Shown in pieces: positions 1 to 11,025 of a stretch of DNA of 64,000 bases. The first letter of the stretch is position 1; every line of letters starts with the position of its first letter. This stretch comes from Rhodoblastus sp. (GTDB lineage Bacteria > Pseudomonadota > Alphaproteobacteria > Rhizobiales > Beijerinckiaceae). A program made the position numbers and the translations under genes. The notes beneath the pieces were generated by a model. It had not been told where the DNA came from. It did no database searches and was given only the letters and a program-made list of their open reading frames with translations. Location of the stretch: assembly GCF_019449565.1 (NCBI RefSeq), contig NZ_JAGRPM010000027.1, positions 62,001-126,000 on the forward strand. The letters are read 5' to 3'.

Positions 1-1
1 T

Positions 2-1123
2 CATTCCATGCGCATTCCGCGCCCGGACCGCACGCTGAGCATGGGAACGCCCAACGCCTGCAACAAATGCCACACGGACAAGGACGCCAGCTGGGCCGTT
101 GCGGCGCTGAAGGGCTGGGGCATGGGCGCCAAGCCCGGCGCGCAGGGTTTTGCAGAGGCGCTGGCCCTCGCGGACGCCGACGGCGCGGGAGCGGGCGCGG
201 CTCTGGCCCGCGTGGCGAAGGACGAAAGCCAGCCCGCCATCGCCCGCGCCAGCGCCTTGCAGCGCCTGACCGGGACGCCGGCGCCCGAAGTGCTCGCCAT
301 GGCCGAGCAACTGACCAGGGCGGACGATCCGATGATCCGCGAGGCGGCGGTCGAGGTTCTCGCGAGCGCCGATCCGGCGACGAAAAAGCGCGCGCTGACG
401 CCGCTGCTGCGCGACGAAACGGCTCTGGTGCGGATGCAGGCGGCGCGCGCGCTTGCCGGTCCGGCGGAGGCGAACCTGACCCCGGCGGATCTCGCGCCCT
501 TCGAGAAAGCCCTGGACGAATATGTCGCGGGCCAGATGTTCACGGCCGAGCGGCCGGAATCGCGTTCCAATCTCGGCGGTTTGAACCTCGCGCGTGGCCG
601 GCTCGACGCCGCCCAGGCCGAATTCGCCAAATCGCTGGAGCTGGACAAGACATTCGCGCCCGCCGCTATCCAGCTCGCGGAAATCGCGCGGGCGCGCGGC
701 GACGAAAAGGGCGCTGAGGCGATCCTGACCAAGTCTCTCGCGGATAATCCGCAATCGGGGCCGCTCAATTACGCCCTGGCCATGAGCCTGATCCGCCAGA
801 AGCGCGTTCCCGACGCTCTCGTCCGGCTGGAGGAGGCGACGCGGCGTGCGCCCGACGACACGCACACCGCCTATGTCTATGCCGTGGCGCTGCATGACAC
901 GGGCGCGCCGGCCAAGGCCATCGAGGTCTTGCGCGCCGCGCTGACGCGGCGACCGAACGACCGCGAGACGCTTTCCGCGCTCGCCTCCTATGAGGCGCAG
1001 TCGGGCGACTACGCCTCCGCGCTAGGCCATGTTCAGGCCTTGATGAAACTGGAGCCGGACAATCCGCAATTGAGCCGGTTTGAACAGGCCCTGCGGGCGA
1101 AACTGGTCAGGCCGGACAAATAG
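2..1123 (+). CDS. Cytochrome c / HEAT / TPR repeat protein, 3' end only
   Basis: The frame is open from the left edge, so the N-terminus lies outside the window. The visible 374 codons begin with a CxxCH haem site (ACNKCHTDK, around 55-80), preceded by RIPRPD and GTPNAC, an arrangement seen in multihaem cytochrome c proteins. Next come HEAT-like Ala/Leu helices (roughly codons 60-160), then TPR-like helical pairs to the C-terminus. I infer a periplasmic electron-transfer or assembly protein; more haem sites are probably upstream. It is followed by chaA on the same strand after 92 bp. Its exact role cannot be told from this fragment. Confidence 0.75.
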   Translation, partial: HSMRIPRPDRTLSMGTPNACNKCHTDKDASWAVAALKGWGMGAKPGAQGFAEALALADADGAGAGAALARVAKDESQPAIARASALQRLTGTPAPEVLAMAEQLTRADDPMIREAAVEVLASADPATKKRALTPLLRDETALVRMQAARALAGPAEANLTPADLAPFEKALDEYVAGQMFTAERPESRSNLGGLNLARGRLDAAQAEFAKSLELDKTFAPAAIQLAEIARARGDEKGAEAILTKSLADNPQSGPLNYALAMSLIRQKRVPDALVRLEEATRRAPDDTHTAYVYAVALHDTGAPAKAIEVLRAALTRRPNDRETLSALASYEAQSGDYASALGHVQALMKLEPDNPQLSRFEQALRAKLVRPDK

Positions 1124-1215
1124 TGGGGCTATTGACACTCCGCCGCACAAAAGCCAGAGCGAAGCGGCTAGGGTGGCGACCTGGATTTTCGATTGGCGGC
1201 GGAGGAAAGCGCAAC

Positions 1216-2313
1216 ATGGCTTCGGCACATCAAGCACAGAACGGCTGGAAAAATCTGGTTCCACCCGTCGCCGCGCTGATCCTGGTCGGGCTGGAGCATG
1301 CGCATATCCTGCATGCCGACAATACAGGGCTCTTTCTCGTCGCCTCCATCCTGTTGCTCGGTTCGGTCTTCGCGGCGGTTCATCATGCGGAAATGGTCGC
1401 GCTGAAGGTCGGCGAGCCGATGGGCTCGATCCTGCTGGCGTTGGCGGTGACGGCGATCGAAACCTCGCTGATCGTCGCGGCCATGCTGGGATCGGAGACG
1501 GGCGACAATTCGCTGGCGCGCGACACGGTGTTCTCGGCGGTGTCGATCGTGCTCAATGGCGTCATCGGCCTGTGCCTGCTGGTCGGCGGCGCGCGCTATC
1601 GCGAGCAGGGCTTCCGGGTCCATGGCACCGGCTCGGCGCTCAGCGTGCTTGCGACGCTGGCGATCCTCACGCTGGTCCTGCCGAATTTCACCATCGCCCG
1701 TCTTGGGCCGCAATATTCGCCGACGCAGCTGATGTTTGTCGGGGGCCTGTCGATTCTGCTCTATGGCGTTTTCGTCTTCGTGCAGTCGGTGCGCCACCGC
1801 GATTATTTCCTGGTGGATCCCGATGGCGACGAAGGCGAGGCTCATGCGCCGCCTTCCACTGGCGCCACCGCCTTCAGCGGCGTGATGCTGGTGGTTTCGC
1901 TGGCGAGCGTCGTGCTGTTGGCGGAAACGCTGTCGCCGGCGTTGGAGCGCGCGATCCATTCCGCCGGCCTGCCGGTTTCGTTCCTCGGCGTGATCATCGC
2001 ATTGCTGGTCCTGCTGCCGGAGAGCCTCGCGGCGCTGGCCGCCGCCCGGGCCAACAAGCTGCAAACCAGCCTGAACCTCTCGCTGGGCTCGGCCATCGCC
2101 AGCATCGGCCTGACCATTCCAGCTGTCGGCGCCGTGTCGCTCTATCTCGGCAAGGAGCTGACGCTCGGCCTCAATGAAGAAAACATGGTCATTCTGATGC
2201 TGACCCTGTTTGTCGCGACGCTCACTCTGGCGACGGGCCGCGCCACGATCCTGCAGGGCGCTGTCCATCTGGTGATCTTCGGCGTCTTTTTGCTGTTTTC
2301 CGCGGTGCCATGA
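1216..2313 (+). CDS. chaA: ChaA-type calcium/sodium:proton antiporter
   Basis: This inner-membrane cation/H+ exchanger of the CaCA superfamily has 365 residues and about ten hydrophobic segments. Both signature repeats are present: HHAEMVALKVGEPMGSILLA followed by TAIETSLI in the first half, and LVLLPESLAALAAARANKLQ followed by SLGSAIASIGLT in the second, each with the acidic residue expected in the ion path. The frame is open back to 1123, but the ATG at 1216 is preceded by GGAGG at a good distance, so I start there. A short hydrophilic loop rich in Asp/Glu sits near the middle. The gene ends 1 bp from the convergent arsR-type gene. The ion preference (Ca2+, Na+ or K+) is not determined by sequence. 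Confidence 0.9.
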   Translation: MASAHQAQNGWKNLVPPVAALILVGLEHAHILHADNTGLFLVASILLLGSVFAAVHHAEMVALKVGEPMGSILLALAVTAIETSLIVAAMLGSETGDNSLARDTVFSAVSIVLNGVIGLCLLVGGARYREQGFRVHGTGSALSVLATLAILTLVLPNFTIARLGPQYSPTQLMFVGGLSILLYGVFVFVQSVRHRDYFLVDPDGDEGEAHAPPSTGATAFSGVMLVVSLASVVLLAETLSPALERAIHSAGLPVSFLGVIIALLVLLPESLAALAAARANKLQTSLNLSLGSAIASIGLTIPAVGAVSLYLGKELTLGLNEENMVILMLTLFVATLTLATGRATILQGAVHLVIFGVFLLFSAVP

Positions 2314-2314
2314 G

Positions 2315-2617
2315 TCAGGGCGGGGCAGGGCAGAAGGTCTCGGCGAGAACAGCCACGAATTTTCCGATTCTTGCGTCGCTGAGCGAATAGTGCATCGTCT
2401 GGCGCGCACGCCGCGCCTTGACGATCCGGTCCTTCCGCAACAAAGCCAGGTGGCGCGAAATGGCTGAGACCGGCACGCCCGCAATTTCAGCCAAATCCGT
2501 GACGGAACATTCCCGCCCCGAGAGCGCACAGACGATGCGCAGCCTGGCAGGATGGGCCAGGGCCTTGATGAGGTCGCTGGCCTGAGCCGCCGCCAAATCG
2601 AACTGCTTGACATCCAT
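2315..2617 (-). CDS. ArsR-family repressor with a BigR/SqrR-like Cys pair
   Basis: This 100-residue winged-helix regulator has the ArsR pattern LIKALAHPARLRIVCALS, then a recognition helix around VPVSAISRHLALLRK. Cysteines are at 30, 37 and 96. C30 and C96 lie 66 residues apart, exactly the separation of the conserved pair in the second ArsR protein of this window (C42/C108) and of the reactive-sulfur sensors BigR/SqrR. It therefore probably senses persulfide or oxidation by disulfide or polysulfide bridging rather than metals. It is divergent from the RND pump genes, and a perfect palindrome at 2631-2648 lies between them, so it most likely represses itself and the pump. Confidence 0.85.
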   Translation of the reverse strand: MDVKQFDLAAAQASDLIKALAHPARLRIVCALSGRECSVTDLAEIAGVPVSAISRHLALLRKDRIVKARRARQTMHYSLSDARIGKFVAVLAETFCPAPP

Positions 2618-2630
2618 ATCTCATTATCTG

Positions 2631-2648
2631 CATATATCCGAATATATG
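2631..2648. promoter_or_regulatory. Palindromic operator between arsR-type gene and RND pump
   Basis: A perfect inverted repeat, CATATAT-CCGA-ATATATG, lies in the 37-bp gap between the repressor start (2617, minus strand) and the pump adaptor. Two 7-bp arms around 4 bp is the same geometry as the site upstream of sqr. Its position would let one bound dimer block both promoters. Confidence 0.6.
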
Positions 2649-2654
2649 TAAATA

Positions 2655-3689
2655 ATGATCGCCATGGATATGAGCCGCGTCATGCGCAAGCCGAGCCACT
2701 TTTCTCTTTCTGCTCGCGGCCTCGCCGCCGCTCTGGGCGTCTTGCTCGCGGGCGCGGCGCAGGCCGGAGACTTCACCGTTGAAAAGCGCATGACGCCGGA
2801 CATGAAGGCCATGTTCGGACAGGTCGAGAGCCGCGACGTCACCCCGGCGCGCACGCGCATCGGCGGCACTCTCGTGAGCCGCTCGGTCGACGAAGGCGCG
2901 CAGGTCAAGGCTGGCGACGTCATCGCGATCGTGACGGACGAAAAGCTGGCGCTTCAGGCGCAGTCGCTGGATGGCCAGCTCAGCGCGCTCGAGTCTCAGC
3001 TCGCCAACGCCAGCGACGCGTTGAAACGCGCTGAGGATCTGCTGCCGCGCGGCTTCGTCACCAAGGCGGCCTATGATCAGGCCCGGACCAATGTGGATGT
3101 CCTGAAACATCAGGTCGACGCGATGCGCTCGCAGCGGGCGGTTGTCGCGCAGCAGATGACCGAGGGCAGCGTCCTCGCGCCGAAGGACGGGCGGGTGCTC
3201 ACGCTTTCCGCCATTCCCGGCGCGGTGGTCATGCCTGGCGAGGCCATCGCCCGCATCGCTGCCGGCGCGCTGTTTCTGCGCCTCAGCCTGCCCGAACGGC
3301 ATGCCGCCTTGCTGCAAATGGGGGCGCCGGTCCTGCTTGCGCCACGCGGCCAGGATGCGGGCGCCGCGGCGGCCGAGATGCGCAAGGGCCGCATCGTCAA
3401 AATCTATCCGGAAATCGACAATGGCCGGGTGATCGCCGACGCCGAGGTCGAAAATCTGGGCGATCTTTTCGTCGGCGAGCGCGTGAAGATCTATGCCCCC
3501 GTCGGCGCCCGCGAAGTGATGCTCATTCCGCGCGCGGCGGTGACGACCCGCTCCGGCGTCGATTATGTCCGCGTTTCGCGCGCCGAGGGGCCGCTGGACG
3601 TCGCGATCGTTTACGCCGATTCCGCCGAGCCCGGCATGATCGAAGTTCTCACCGGCCTCGCGGCGGGCGACAAGGTGCTGCTCCCATGA
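2655..3689 (+). CDS. RND efflux membrane-fusion (adaptor) subunit
   Basis: This is the periplasmic adaptor of a tripartite RND pump, about 344 residues. The signal peptide is clear (LAAALGVLLAGAAQA then GDF). A lipoyl/barrel-sandwich half follows (SRSVDEGAQVKAGDVIAIV), then an alpha-hairpin (residues about 100-165), the second lipoyl half (GSVLAPKDGRVL) and a beta-barrel domain. The start is unclear: the ATG at 2655 has no Shine-Dalgarno and lies close to the operator, while the ATG at 2682 gives a compact MRK-type signal peptide. Its end overlaps the permease start (ATGA at 3686). No TolC-like gene is nearby, so the outer-membrane channel is presumably shared. Confidence 0.88.
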   Translation: MIAMDMSRVMRKPSHFSLSARGLAAALGVLLAGAAQAGDFTVEKRMTPDMKAMFGQVESRDVTPARTRIGGTLVSRSVDEGAQVKAGDVIAIVTDEKLALQAQSLDGQLSALESQLANASDALKRAEDLLPRGFVTKAAYDQARTNVDVLKHQVDAMRSQRAVVAQQMTEGSVLAPKDGRVLTLSAIPGAVVMPGEAIARIAAGALFLRLSLPERHAALLQMGAPVLLAPRGQDAGAAAAEMRKGRIVKIYPEIDNGRVIADAEVENLGDLFVGERVKIYAPVGAREVMLIPRAAVTTRSGVDYVRVSRAEGPLDVAIVYADSAEPGMIEVLTGLAAGDKVLLP

Positions 3690-6600
3690 ACGAGACGCCT
3701 GTCGCCGCAAGCCAGGGCCGCAGCCCTGAAAGGCCTCTCGGCCTCGCCGGCTTTCTCACCCGCGCCTTCATCGCCTCGCCGCTGACCCCGCTGCTGCTGA
3801 TCGCGGCTTTGGCGCTCGGACTGCTGGCGCTCGTCACCTTGCCGCGTGAAGAGGAGCCGCAGATTTCCGTGCCGATGGTGGACATCGTCGTGCAGGCCAA
3901 TGGCCTGAAGGCGGAGGACGCCGTCAAGCTCGTCACCGATCCACTGGAGACCATCGTCAAGGGCATCAATGGCGTGGAGCACGTCTATTCCAAGACCTAT
4001 GACGATCAGGTCGTGGTCACGGTGCGCTTTCTCGTCGGTTCCTCGACGGACGCCGCCATCCTGCGCGTGCACGACAAGGTGCGCGCCAATATGGACAAGA
4101 TCCCCGCCGGGGTTGCGGAGCCTTTGATCGTCGGGCGCGGCATAGACGACGTCGCCATTGTCGTGCTGACCCTGTCGCCCAAGCCTGAAGCCGCGTCGCG
4201 CTGGAGCGCCGACGGCCTCACGGCGGTCGCGCGGGAATTGCGTAACGAACTGGCCAAGCTCGAAGACATCGGCCAGAGCTATCTCGTCGGCGAACAGGCC
4301 GATGAAATCCGCGTCGAGCCGGACCCGGAGGCGCTGGCCAAATATGGCGTGACCTTGCAACAGCTCGCGGCAAAGGTGCAGGGCGCCAATATCGCGTTCA
4401 AGGCAGGGCTGATCCGCGACAAGGGCCTCCAGATCGAGACCATCGCGGGCCGCACTCTGAAGACAATGCCTGAGATCGGCAATCTGCTCGTCACCACGCG
4501 CGACAATCGCCCGGTCTATCTGCGCGACGTCGCCAAGGTGAGCGTCGTCGGCGAACCGAACGAGACCCGCGTCGTCCATTTCGTCAAGGGCGAGAATGGC
4601 GCGCTTCAAGGCGCCCCGGCGGTTTCGGTCGCCATAGCCAAGCGCGCGGGCGCCAACGCCGTCGTGATTTCCGAGCGGATCGTCGAGCAATTGCAAAGCC
4701 TCAAGGGCGTTACCGTGCCTGCCGACATCGATGTGCAGGTGTCGCGCAATTACGGCGAAACGGCCAATGAGAAGGCCAATGAGCTGCTGTTCCACCTTGC
4801 GCTGGCGACCATTTCCATCGTTGCGCTGGTGGCCTTCGCCATCGGCTGGCGCGAGGGGCTGGTGGTTGCCATCGTCATTCCCACCACCATCCTGCTGACG
4901 CTCTTCGCGGCGCGGCTGATGGGCTACACGCTCAATCGCGTCAGCCTGTTCGCCTTGATTTTCTCCATCGGCATTCTGGTCGATGACGCCATCGTTGTGA
5001 TCGAGAATATTGCGCGGCATTGGGCGATGCGGGATGGCCGAACACGCGTCCAGGCCGCGATTGACGGCGTGGCGGAGGTGGGCAATCCTACCATCGTGGC
5101 GACCCTCACCGTGGTCGCAGCCCTGCTGCCCATGCTGTTCGTCTCGGGTCTCATGGGGCCCTATATGAGCCCGATTCCGGCCAATGCCTCCGCTGCGATG
5201 GTGTTCTCCTTCTTTGTCGCGGTGATCCTGACGCCCTGGCTGATGATGAAGATCGCCAGCAATGCTCCGGCCGATCATCACGAAGCCAGCGACGGCGGCA
5301 AACTCGGCGCGCTTTACCGCCGTGTGGCGACGCCCGTTTTGCGCACAAAGCGCTCGGCCTGGATATTCCTGCTCGCCGTTGGCGTCACAACCCTCGCTTC
5401 GCTCAGCCTGTTCTATTTCAAGGCCGTGACGGTGAAGCTGCTACCCTTCGACAACAAGGCGGAGGTCGCCATCGTCGCGGATTTTCCGCGCGGTACGTCT
5501 ATCGAGGAGACCAACCGCATCTTGCGCGCGGCGCTCGACAGGGTGAAGGACATTCCCGAAATCCTGTCCTTCGAGACCTATGCGGGGACGGCGGCGCCAT
5601 TCAATTTCAATGGCCTCGTGCGCCATTATTACATGCGCAACATGCCCGAGATGGGCGACGTACAGATCAACCTCAAATCCAAGAACGAGCGCTCGCGCAC
5701 CAGCCATGACATCGCGCTGGAAGTCCGCCAGCGTCTGGCCGGGCTGGACATGCCGGCGCGTAGCTCGCTGAAAGTGGTCGAGCCGCCGCCGGGGCCGCCG
5801 GTGCTGGCCACCTTGCTCGCGGAAATCTACGGGCCGGACCAGCAGACCCGCCGCGCCGTCGCCGCGCAAGTGCGCAAGGCCTTTGAAAGCGCGTCCTTCA
5901 TTGTCGATATCGATGATTCCTATGGCGTGCAGGCGCCGCGCAAGCGCATCGAGATCGACCAGGATTCGCTGGAGTTCTTCGGCGTCCAGCAGGGCGACGT
6001 GTTCGAGACGCTGCGCCGGCTCTATGGCCAGGAAGTGGTCGGCTATTCGCATCGGGGCGAAGGGCGGCAACCGCTGCCGATCCGGCTGGCGCTGGCCAAG
6101 AACGCTCGCCAATTGAACGAGGCGGCGCTGACCACGCCCGTTCCCGCCAACGCCCTGCCGGGCAATCGCGCTATCGTCGAACTCGGCGATGTGGTGCGGG
6201 TCTCGGACGAGTTGTCGTCTTTCCCGATCTTCCGCCACAATGGCCGCGCCGCCGAAATGGTGCAGGCCGAGCTGGCGGGCGCCTATGAGGCGCCGCTCTA
6301 TGGCATGCAGGCGGTGAACGCCGCGCTCGAGAAAATGGATTGGCCCGCGGGCCTTCCCAGGCCGCAGGTTCTGCTACACGGCCAGCCGCTCGACGAGAGC
6401 AAGGCCTCGCTGTTGTGGGATGGCGAATGGGAAGTCACCTGGGTGACTTTCCGGGACATGGGCGCGGCCTTCATGGCGGCGCTGGTTGGCATCTATATTC
6501 TGGTCGTGGCGCAGTTCCGCTCGTTCAAGCTGCCGCTGGTGATCCTGACGCCAATTCCGCTGACTCTCATCGGCATCATGCTGGGCCATTGGCTGTTCCA

Positions 6601-6937
6601 CGCCGCCTTTACCGCGACCTCAATGATCGGCTTCATCGCGCTTGCCGGCATCATCGTGCGCAATTCGATCTTGCTGGTGGATTTCGTCCGCCACGCCGAT
6701 CCTTCAAAGGGGCTGCGTGCGGTCCTGATCGAGGCCGGGGCGATCCGCTTCAAGCCGATCCTGCTCACCGCGCTCGCGGCGATGATTGGCGCTGCGGTCA
6801 TTTTGTCCGACCCGATCTTCCAGGGTCTGGCGCTGTCGCTGCTGTTCGGCCTCGCCTCGTCCACGGCGCTGACCGTGCTGGTGATTCCGGCGATCTATGT
6901 CGTTCTGCGCGGCGGCCCGAATTTCGACGCGAGCTGA
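3686..6937 (+). CDS. RND-family efflux permease
   Basis: The 1083-residue inner-membrane proton-driven pump is the usual length for the AcrB/ACR_tran family. An N-terminal membrane helix (SPLTPLLLIAALALGLLALV) precedes LPREEEPQISVP, the typical periplasmic entry. TM4 carries GILVDDAIVVIENIARHW with the paired acidic residues of the proton relay. The second half repeats the fold and ends with IALAGIIVRNSILLVDFV and the last helix bundle. It is translationally coupled to the adaptor gene by a 4-bp overlap. The neighbouring sulfur-type ArsR repressor suggests an inducible export role linked to thiol or persulfide stress; the substrate is unknown. Confidence 0.93.
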   Translation: MNETPVAASQGRSPERPLGLAGFLTRAFIASPLTPLLLIAALALGLLALVTLPREEEPQISVPMVDIVVQANGLKAEDAVKLVTDPLETIVKGINGVEHVYSKTYDDQVVVTVRFLVGSSTDAAILRVHDKVRANMDKIPAGVAEPLIVGRGIDDVAIVVLTLSPKPEAASRWSADGLTAVARELRNELAKLEDIGQSYLVGEQADEIRVEPDPEALAKYGVTLQQLAAKVQGANIAFKAGLIRDKGLQIETIAGRTLKTMPEIGNLLVTTRDNRPVYLRDVAKVSVVGEPNETRVVHFVKGENGALQGAPAVSVAIAKRAGANAVVISERIVEQLQSLKGVTVPADIDVQVSRNYGETANEKANELLFHLALATISIVALVAFAIGWREGLVVAIVIPTTILLTLFAARLMGYTLNRVSLFALIFSIGILVDDAIVVIENIARHWAMRDGRTRVQAAIDGVAEVGNPTIVATLTVVAALLPMLFVSGLMGPYMSPIPANASAAMVFSFFVAVILTPWLMMKIASNAPADHHEASDGGKLGALYRRVATPVLRTKRSAWIFLLAVGVTTLASLSLFYFKAVTVKLLPFDNKAEVAIVADFPRGTSIEETNRILRAALDRVKDIPEILSFETYAGTAAPFNFNGLVRHYYMRNMPEMGDVQINLKSKNERSRTSHDIALEVRQRLAGLDMPARSSLKVVEPPPGPPVLATLLAEIYGPDQQTRRAVAAQVRKAFESASFIVDIDDSYGVQAPRKRIEIDQDSLEFFGVQQGDVFETLRRLYGQEVVGYSHRGEGRQPLPIRLALAKNARQLNEAALTTPVPANALPGNRAIVELGDVVRVSDELSSFPIFRHNGRAAEMVQAELAGAYEAPLYGMQAVNAALEKMDWPAGLPRPQVLLHGQPLDESKASLLWDGEWEVTWVTFRDMGAAFMAALVGIYILVVAQFRSFKLPLVILTPIPLTLIGIMLGHWLFHAAFTATSMIGFIALAGIIVRNSILLVDFVRHADPSKGLRAVLIEAGAIRFKPILLTALAAMIGAAVILSDPIFQGLALSLLFGLASSTALTVLVIPAIYVVLRGGPNFDAS

Positions 6938-6947
6938 GAGAGGGCGC

Positions 6948-7901
6948 TTACGCGTCCTTCGCTCTTTCATGGGCGAGGCCGCCGGCGAAGACGCGGCTCG
7001 CCTTGATATCCTCGGCGCGGATGGTGGATAGCGCCTCGACATCCACCAGCGCGCCGGTCTCGAACAGGCGGTTGGCCTGGCGAAGGCGCGCGCGGTCGAG
7101 GGCGTTGCGAATCGATCGCGCGTTGGCGAAATGGGGCAGGCCTCGGCGCACGGCGATGTAATCCACCATGGCGGCGCGGCCTTCCGCGTCGAAGCGATAA
7201 TCCTGCTGTGCCAGCATGCTCTCGGCGATGCGCAGCAATTCCTCGTCGGCATAGTCTGGGAATTCGATGTGATGGGCGATGCGCGAGCGGAAGCCCGGAT
7301 TGCTGGCGAAGAAGTTTTCCATGCGGTCGGCGTAGCCGGCGAGGATCACGACCAGATCGTCGCGATGGTTCTCCATCACCTGCAACAGGATCTCGATGGC
7401 CTCCTGGCCATAGTCGCGCTCGTTGTCAGGCTTGTAGAGATAATAGGCCTCGTCGATGAACAGCACGCCGCCCATGGCTTTCTTGAGCACTTCACGGGTC
7501 TTGGGCGCGGTATGGCCAATATATTGGCCGACGAGATCGTCGCGCGTCACCGAGACGAGATGGCCCTTGCGGACATAGCCCAGCCGGTGCAGCAGATTGG
7601 CCATTTTGAGCGCGACAGTGGTCTTGCCGACGCCGGGATTGCCGGTGAAGCTCATGTGCAGGGTCGGCGTCTCATGCGCCAGCCCAAGCTTGCGCCGGGC
7701 GCGATCGACCAGCAGCAGCGCGGCGGTTTCCCGGATGCGGTTCTTGACGGGCGCGAGGCCGATCAATTCGCGGTCGAGTTCGCCGAGAACGTCGGCGACG
7801 CCGGAGGAGCGATAATCCTCGGCGAGATCTATCCGGCCATCGGGCCGCGCTTCGGGCGCCGCCGCGACTTCACCTTCGGACGCGGGAACAAGCTCGTTCA
7901 T
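6948..7901 (-). CDS. cbbX: Red-type RuBisCO activase CbbX
   Basis: This AAA+ chaperone uses ATP to pull inhibitory sugar phosphates from red-type RuBisCO by engaging the CbbL C-terminus. Its 317 residues carry Walker [10 protein letters not shown] (87-95), a pore-loop segment [13 protein letters not shown], Walker [13 protein letters not shown] and the sensor/arginine region [15 protein letters not shown]. It is the third gene of the leftward cbbL-cbbS-cbbX unit, 88 bp after cbbS with a GC-rich hairpin between them. Its presence agrees with the form IC assignment of cbbL. It runs tail to tail with the RND permease. Confidence 0.97.
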   Translation of the reverse strand: MNELVPASEGEVAAAPEARPDGRIDLAEDYRSSGVADVLGELDRELIGLAPVKNRIRETAALLLVDRARRKLGLAHETPTLHMSFTGNPGVGKTTVALKMANLLHRLGYVRKGHLVSVTRDDLVGQYIGHTAPKTREVLKKAMGGVLFIDEAYYLYKPDNERDYGQEAIEILLQVMENHRDDLVVILAGYADRMENFFASNPGFRSRIAHHIEFPDYADEELLRIAESMLAQQDYRFDAEGRAAMVDYIAVRRGLPHFANARSIRNALDRARLRQANRLFETGALVDVEALSTIRAEDIKASRVFAGGLAHERAKDA

Positions 7902-7948
7902 GGTGCGCTCTTTCGGCTCGATTTTTTGGCTCGTTTTTTCCGGGATGG

Positions 7949-7984
7949 GGGCGGGGCCAAATGGGAGGAAATCCGGCCCCGCCC
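7949..7984 (-). other. GC-rich stem-loop between cbbS and cbbX
   Basis: Ten-bp arms GGGCGGGGCC and GGCCCCGCCC enclose 16 nt directly after the cbbS stop codon on the transcribed strand. No T-run follows on the minus strand, so it looks more like an mRNA-stabilising or partial-attenuation structure that lowers cbbX relative to cbbLS than a full terminator. Confidence 0.5.
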
Positions 7985-7989
7985 GCGCG

Positions 7990-8379
7990 TCAGGCCCGCT
8001 CCGACATCGTGATGTTGACGGTGCGGCCGCGCACCTCGGTGCGGGTCATCGTGAAGTGCGGCTCGACTTTCGGTCGCTGCACGATGAAGGACATGCGCAC
8101 CGTTTCGAAACCGCGCAAGGAATCGAAGGCGATGAGCTTGATATAGACGTCCGGATGGGCCTTGCGGCAGGCGTTCAGCTCCATCATCACGCCTGCGGCG
8201 TCCTTCAGGTCGAACATGGGATGGCCCCACATTTCCCAATAGGTGTTACGCGGGTGCGGGTCGTCGGTATATTCGACGCCGATGGCCCAGTCGTTGCGCA
8301 GGCAATATTCGACCTGCGCCTTGATCTGATCCTCGTCGAGATCGGGGAGATAAGAGAAGCATCCCTGTGTGATGCGCAT
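7990..8379 (-). CDS. cbbS: RuBisCO small subunit, form IC
   Basis: The 129-residue small subunit is the expected length for red-type enzymes and starts [19 protein letters not shown]. It includes [33 protein letters not shown] and the extended C-terminal beta hairpin ([14 protein letters not shown]) that takes the place of the green-type loop. It forms L8S8 with CbbL in the cytoplasm. A GGAGA motif precedes the ATG. It follows cbbL by 72 bp, a gap filled by a perfect hairpin. Confidence 0.97.
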   Translation of the reverse strand: MRITQGCFSYLPDLDEDQIKAQVEYCLRNDWAIGVEYTDDPHPRNTYWEMWGHPMFDLKDAAGVMMELNACRKAHPDVYIKLIAFDSLRGFETVRMSFIVQRPKVEPHFTMTRTEVRGRTVNITMSERA

Positions 8380-8410
8380 GTTTGGTCTCCATAAATGTTT
8401 GCCGAAATAT

Positions 8411-8437
8411 TCCCTTCTCCCGCAAGGGGAGAAGGGA
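8411..8437. repeat. Intergenic palindrome between cbbL and cbbS
   Basis: Perfect 11-bp arms TCCCTTCTCCC / GGGAGAAGGGA enclose GCAAG. Palindromes of this wording recur between genes in many proteobacterial genomes, so this may be a dispersed REP-like unit. Sitting between the two RuBisCO subunit genes, it could set their mRNA ratio. Confidence 0.6.
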
Positions 8438-8451
8438 GCGCCGGGCCGTTG

Positions 8452-9966
<1,515 letters not shown>

Positions 9967-9982
9967 TTACGCCGGACCAATA

Positions 9983-10007
9983 TTTGAGTTAAGTTCATTG
10001 TTTCAAA
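9983..10007. promoter_or_regulatory. Putative CbbR-binding region between cbbL and cbbR
   Basis: The 120-bp divergent gap is AT-rich and contains TTTGA and TCAAA arms 15 nt apart. It is the expected place for the LysR-type operators controlling cbbL and autoregulating cbbR. I see no clean T-N11-A palindrome here, so the exact site is uncertain. Confidence 0.35.
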
Positions 10008-10032
10008 CGTTATATGTTACTGGAGTATGATG

Positions 10033-10932
10033 ATGCTGCGGAGGGTGACGCTCCATCAATTGCGCCTCATGGCGGCTCTCGCGCGTCATATGAACATGAC
10101 GAGGGCGGCCGAAGAGATGCACATGACTGCCTCGGCTTTTTCGATCCAGATCAAGCAGTTGTCAGAAAGTCTTGGACTGCCGCTGCATGAACAGGCGGGT
10201 AAGAGGATCTTCCTGACCGAGGCGGGCCGAGCCGCGGCGGCGGCGAGCCGGGACATGGTGGACCGGCTGGACCTGCTGGGCATGGAGCTGGCCGAATTGC
10301 AGGGCTTTGAGCGCGGCTGTCTGAGGCTGGCGATGATCACCACGGCGCGCTATTTCGCCACCCGTTTGATCGGCGATTTCTGTCGCGACCATCCCAAGAT
10401 CGAGCTTGTGCTCGAAGTCGTCAATCGTGACCAGATTCTGGAGCGCATCCGCCAGAATCTTGACGATCTTTACATCATGGGCCGGCCGCCCGAAGAGCCG
10501 GACGTCGTGGCCATTCCCTTCATCGAAAATCCGCTGGTCGTGCTGGCGCCCGCCGGACACCCACTCTGCGCCGAGAAGCGGATCGAACCGGCGCGCCTTG
10601 ACAGCGAGGCCTTCATCCTGCGCGAGCCCGGCTCGGGAACGCGCCAGGTGACGGAGCGCTATTTTGTGGAACATGGCATCAGCCCGGCGACGCGCATGAC
10701 GCTGGGCAGCGACGAGACCATCAAGCAGGCGGTCGCCGCCGGGCTCGGCCTTGCCGTCCTGTCGCGTCACGTCCTCGCGCTCGACGCCCCCTCAGGCGCC
10801 TTGCGGGAACTCGATGTGCAGGGCTTTCCCCTCATGCGGCAATGGTATGCGGTGCATCTGGCCGCGAAAAAGCTGTCGCCACTGGCGACAGCTTTTTTGA
10901 CCTTGCTGAAGGAGTCTCGGGAGCGCGGCTAG
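10033..10932 (+). CDS. cbbR: LysR-type regulator CbbR (form I locus)
   Basis: LysR-family activator of Calvin-cycle genes with an N-terminal winged HTH (LHQLRLMAALARHMNMTRAAEEMHMTASAFSIQIKQLSESLG) and a periplasmic-binding-protein-like effector domain. LREPGSGTRQV and LGSDETIKQAVAAGLGLAVLS match CbbR proteins. Three ATG codons lie in tandem at 10027, 10030 and 10033; TGGAG at 10021 is best spaced for the third, giving 299 residues. It diverges from cbbL. The protein resembles the second CbbR at 22056 but is clearly a different paralogue. Confidence 0.93.
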   Translation: MLRRVTLHQLRLMAALARHMNMTRAAEEMHMTASAFSIQIKQLSESLGLPLHEQAGKRIFLTEAGRAAAAASRDMVDRLDLLGMELAELQGFERGCLRLAMITTARYFATRLIGDFCRDHPKIELVLEVVNRDQILERIRQNLDDLYIMGRPPEEPDVVAIPFIENPLVVLAPAGHPLCAEKRIEPARLDSEAFILREPGSGTRQVTERYFVEHGISPATRMTLGSDETIKQAVAAGLGLAVLSRHVLALDAPSGALRELDVQGFPLMRQWYAVHLAAKKLSPLATAFLTLLKESRERG

Positions 10933-11025
10933 TCTAGCAATTAGCAATTAGTGCAGCAACGCCGCCATGATTTAGTTTACTTCGAGCGTACGGTCGCCTT
11001 GCGAACTATACACGAGCATCCGCAT

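Noticed and set aside
3611..5281. 556-codon open frame on the minus strand
   Set aside because: Antisense to the RND permease and rich in His/Asp/Arg; no motif.
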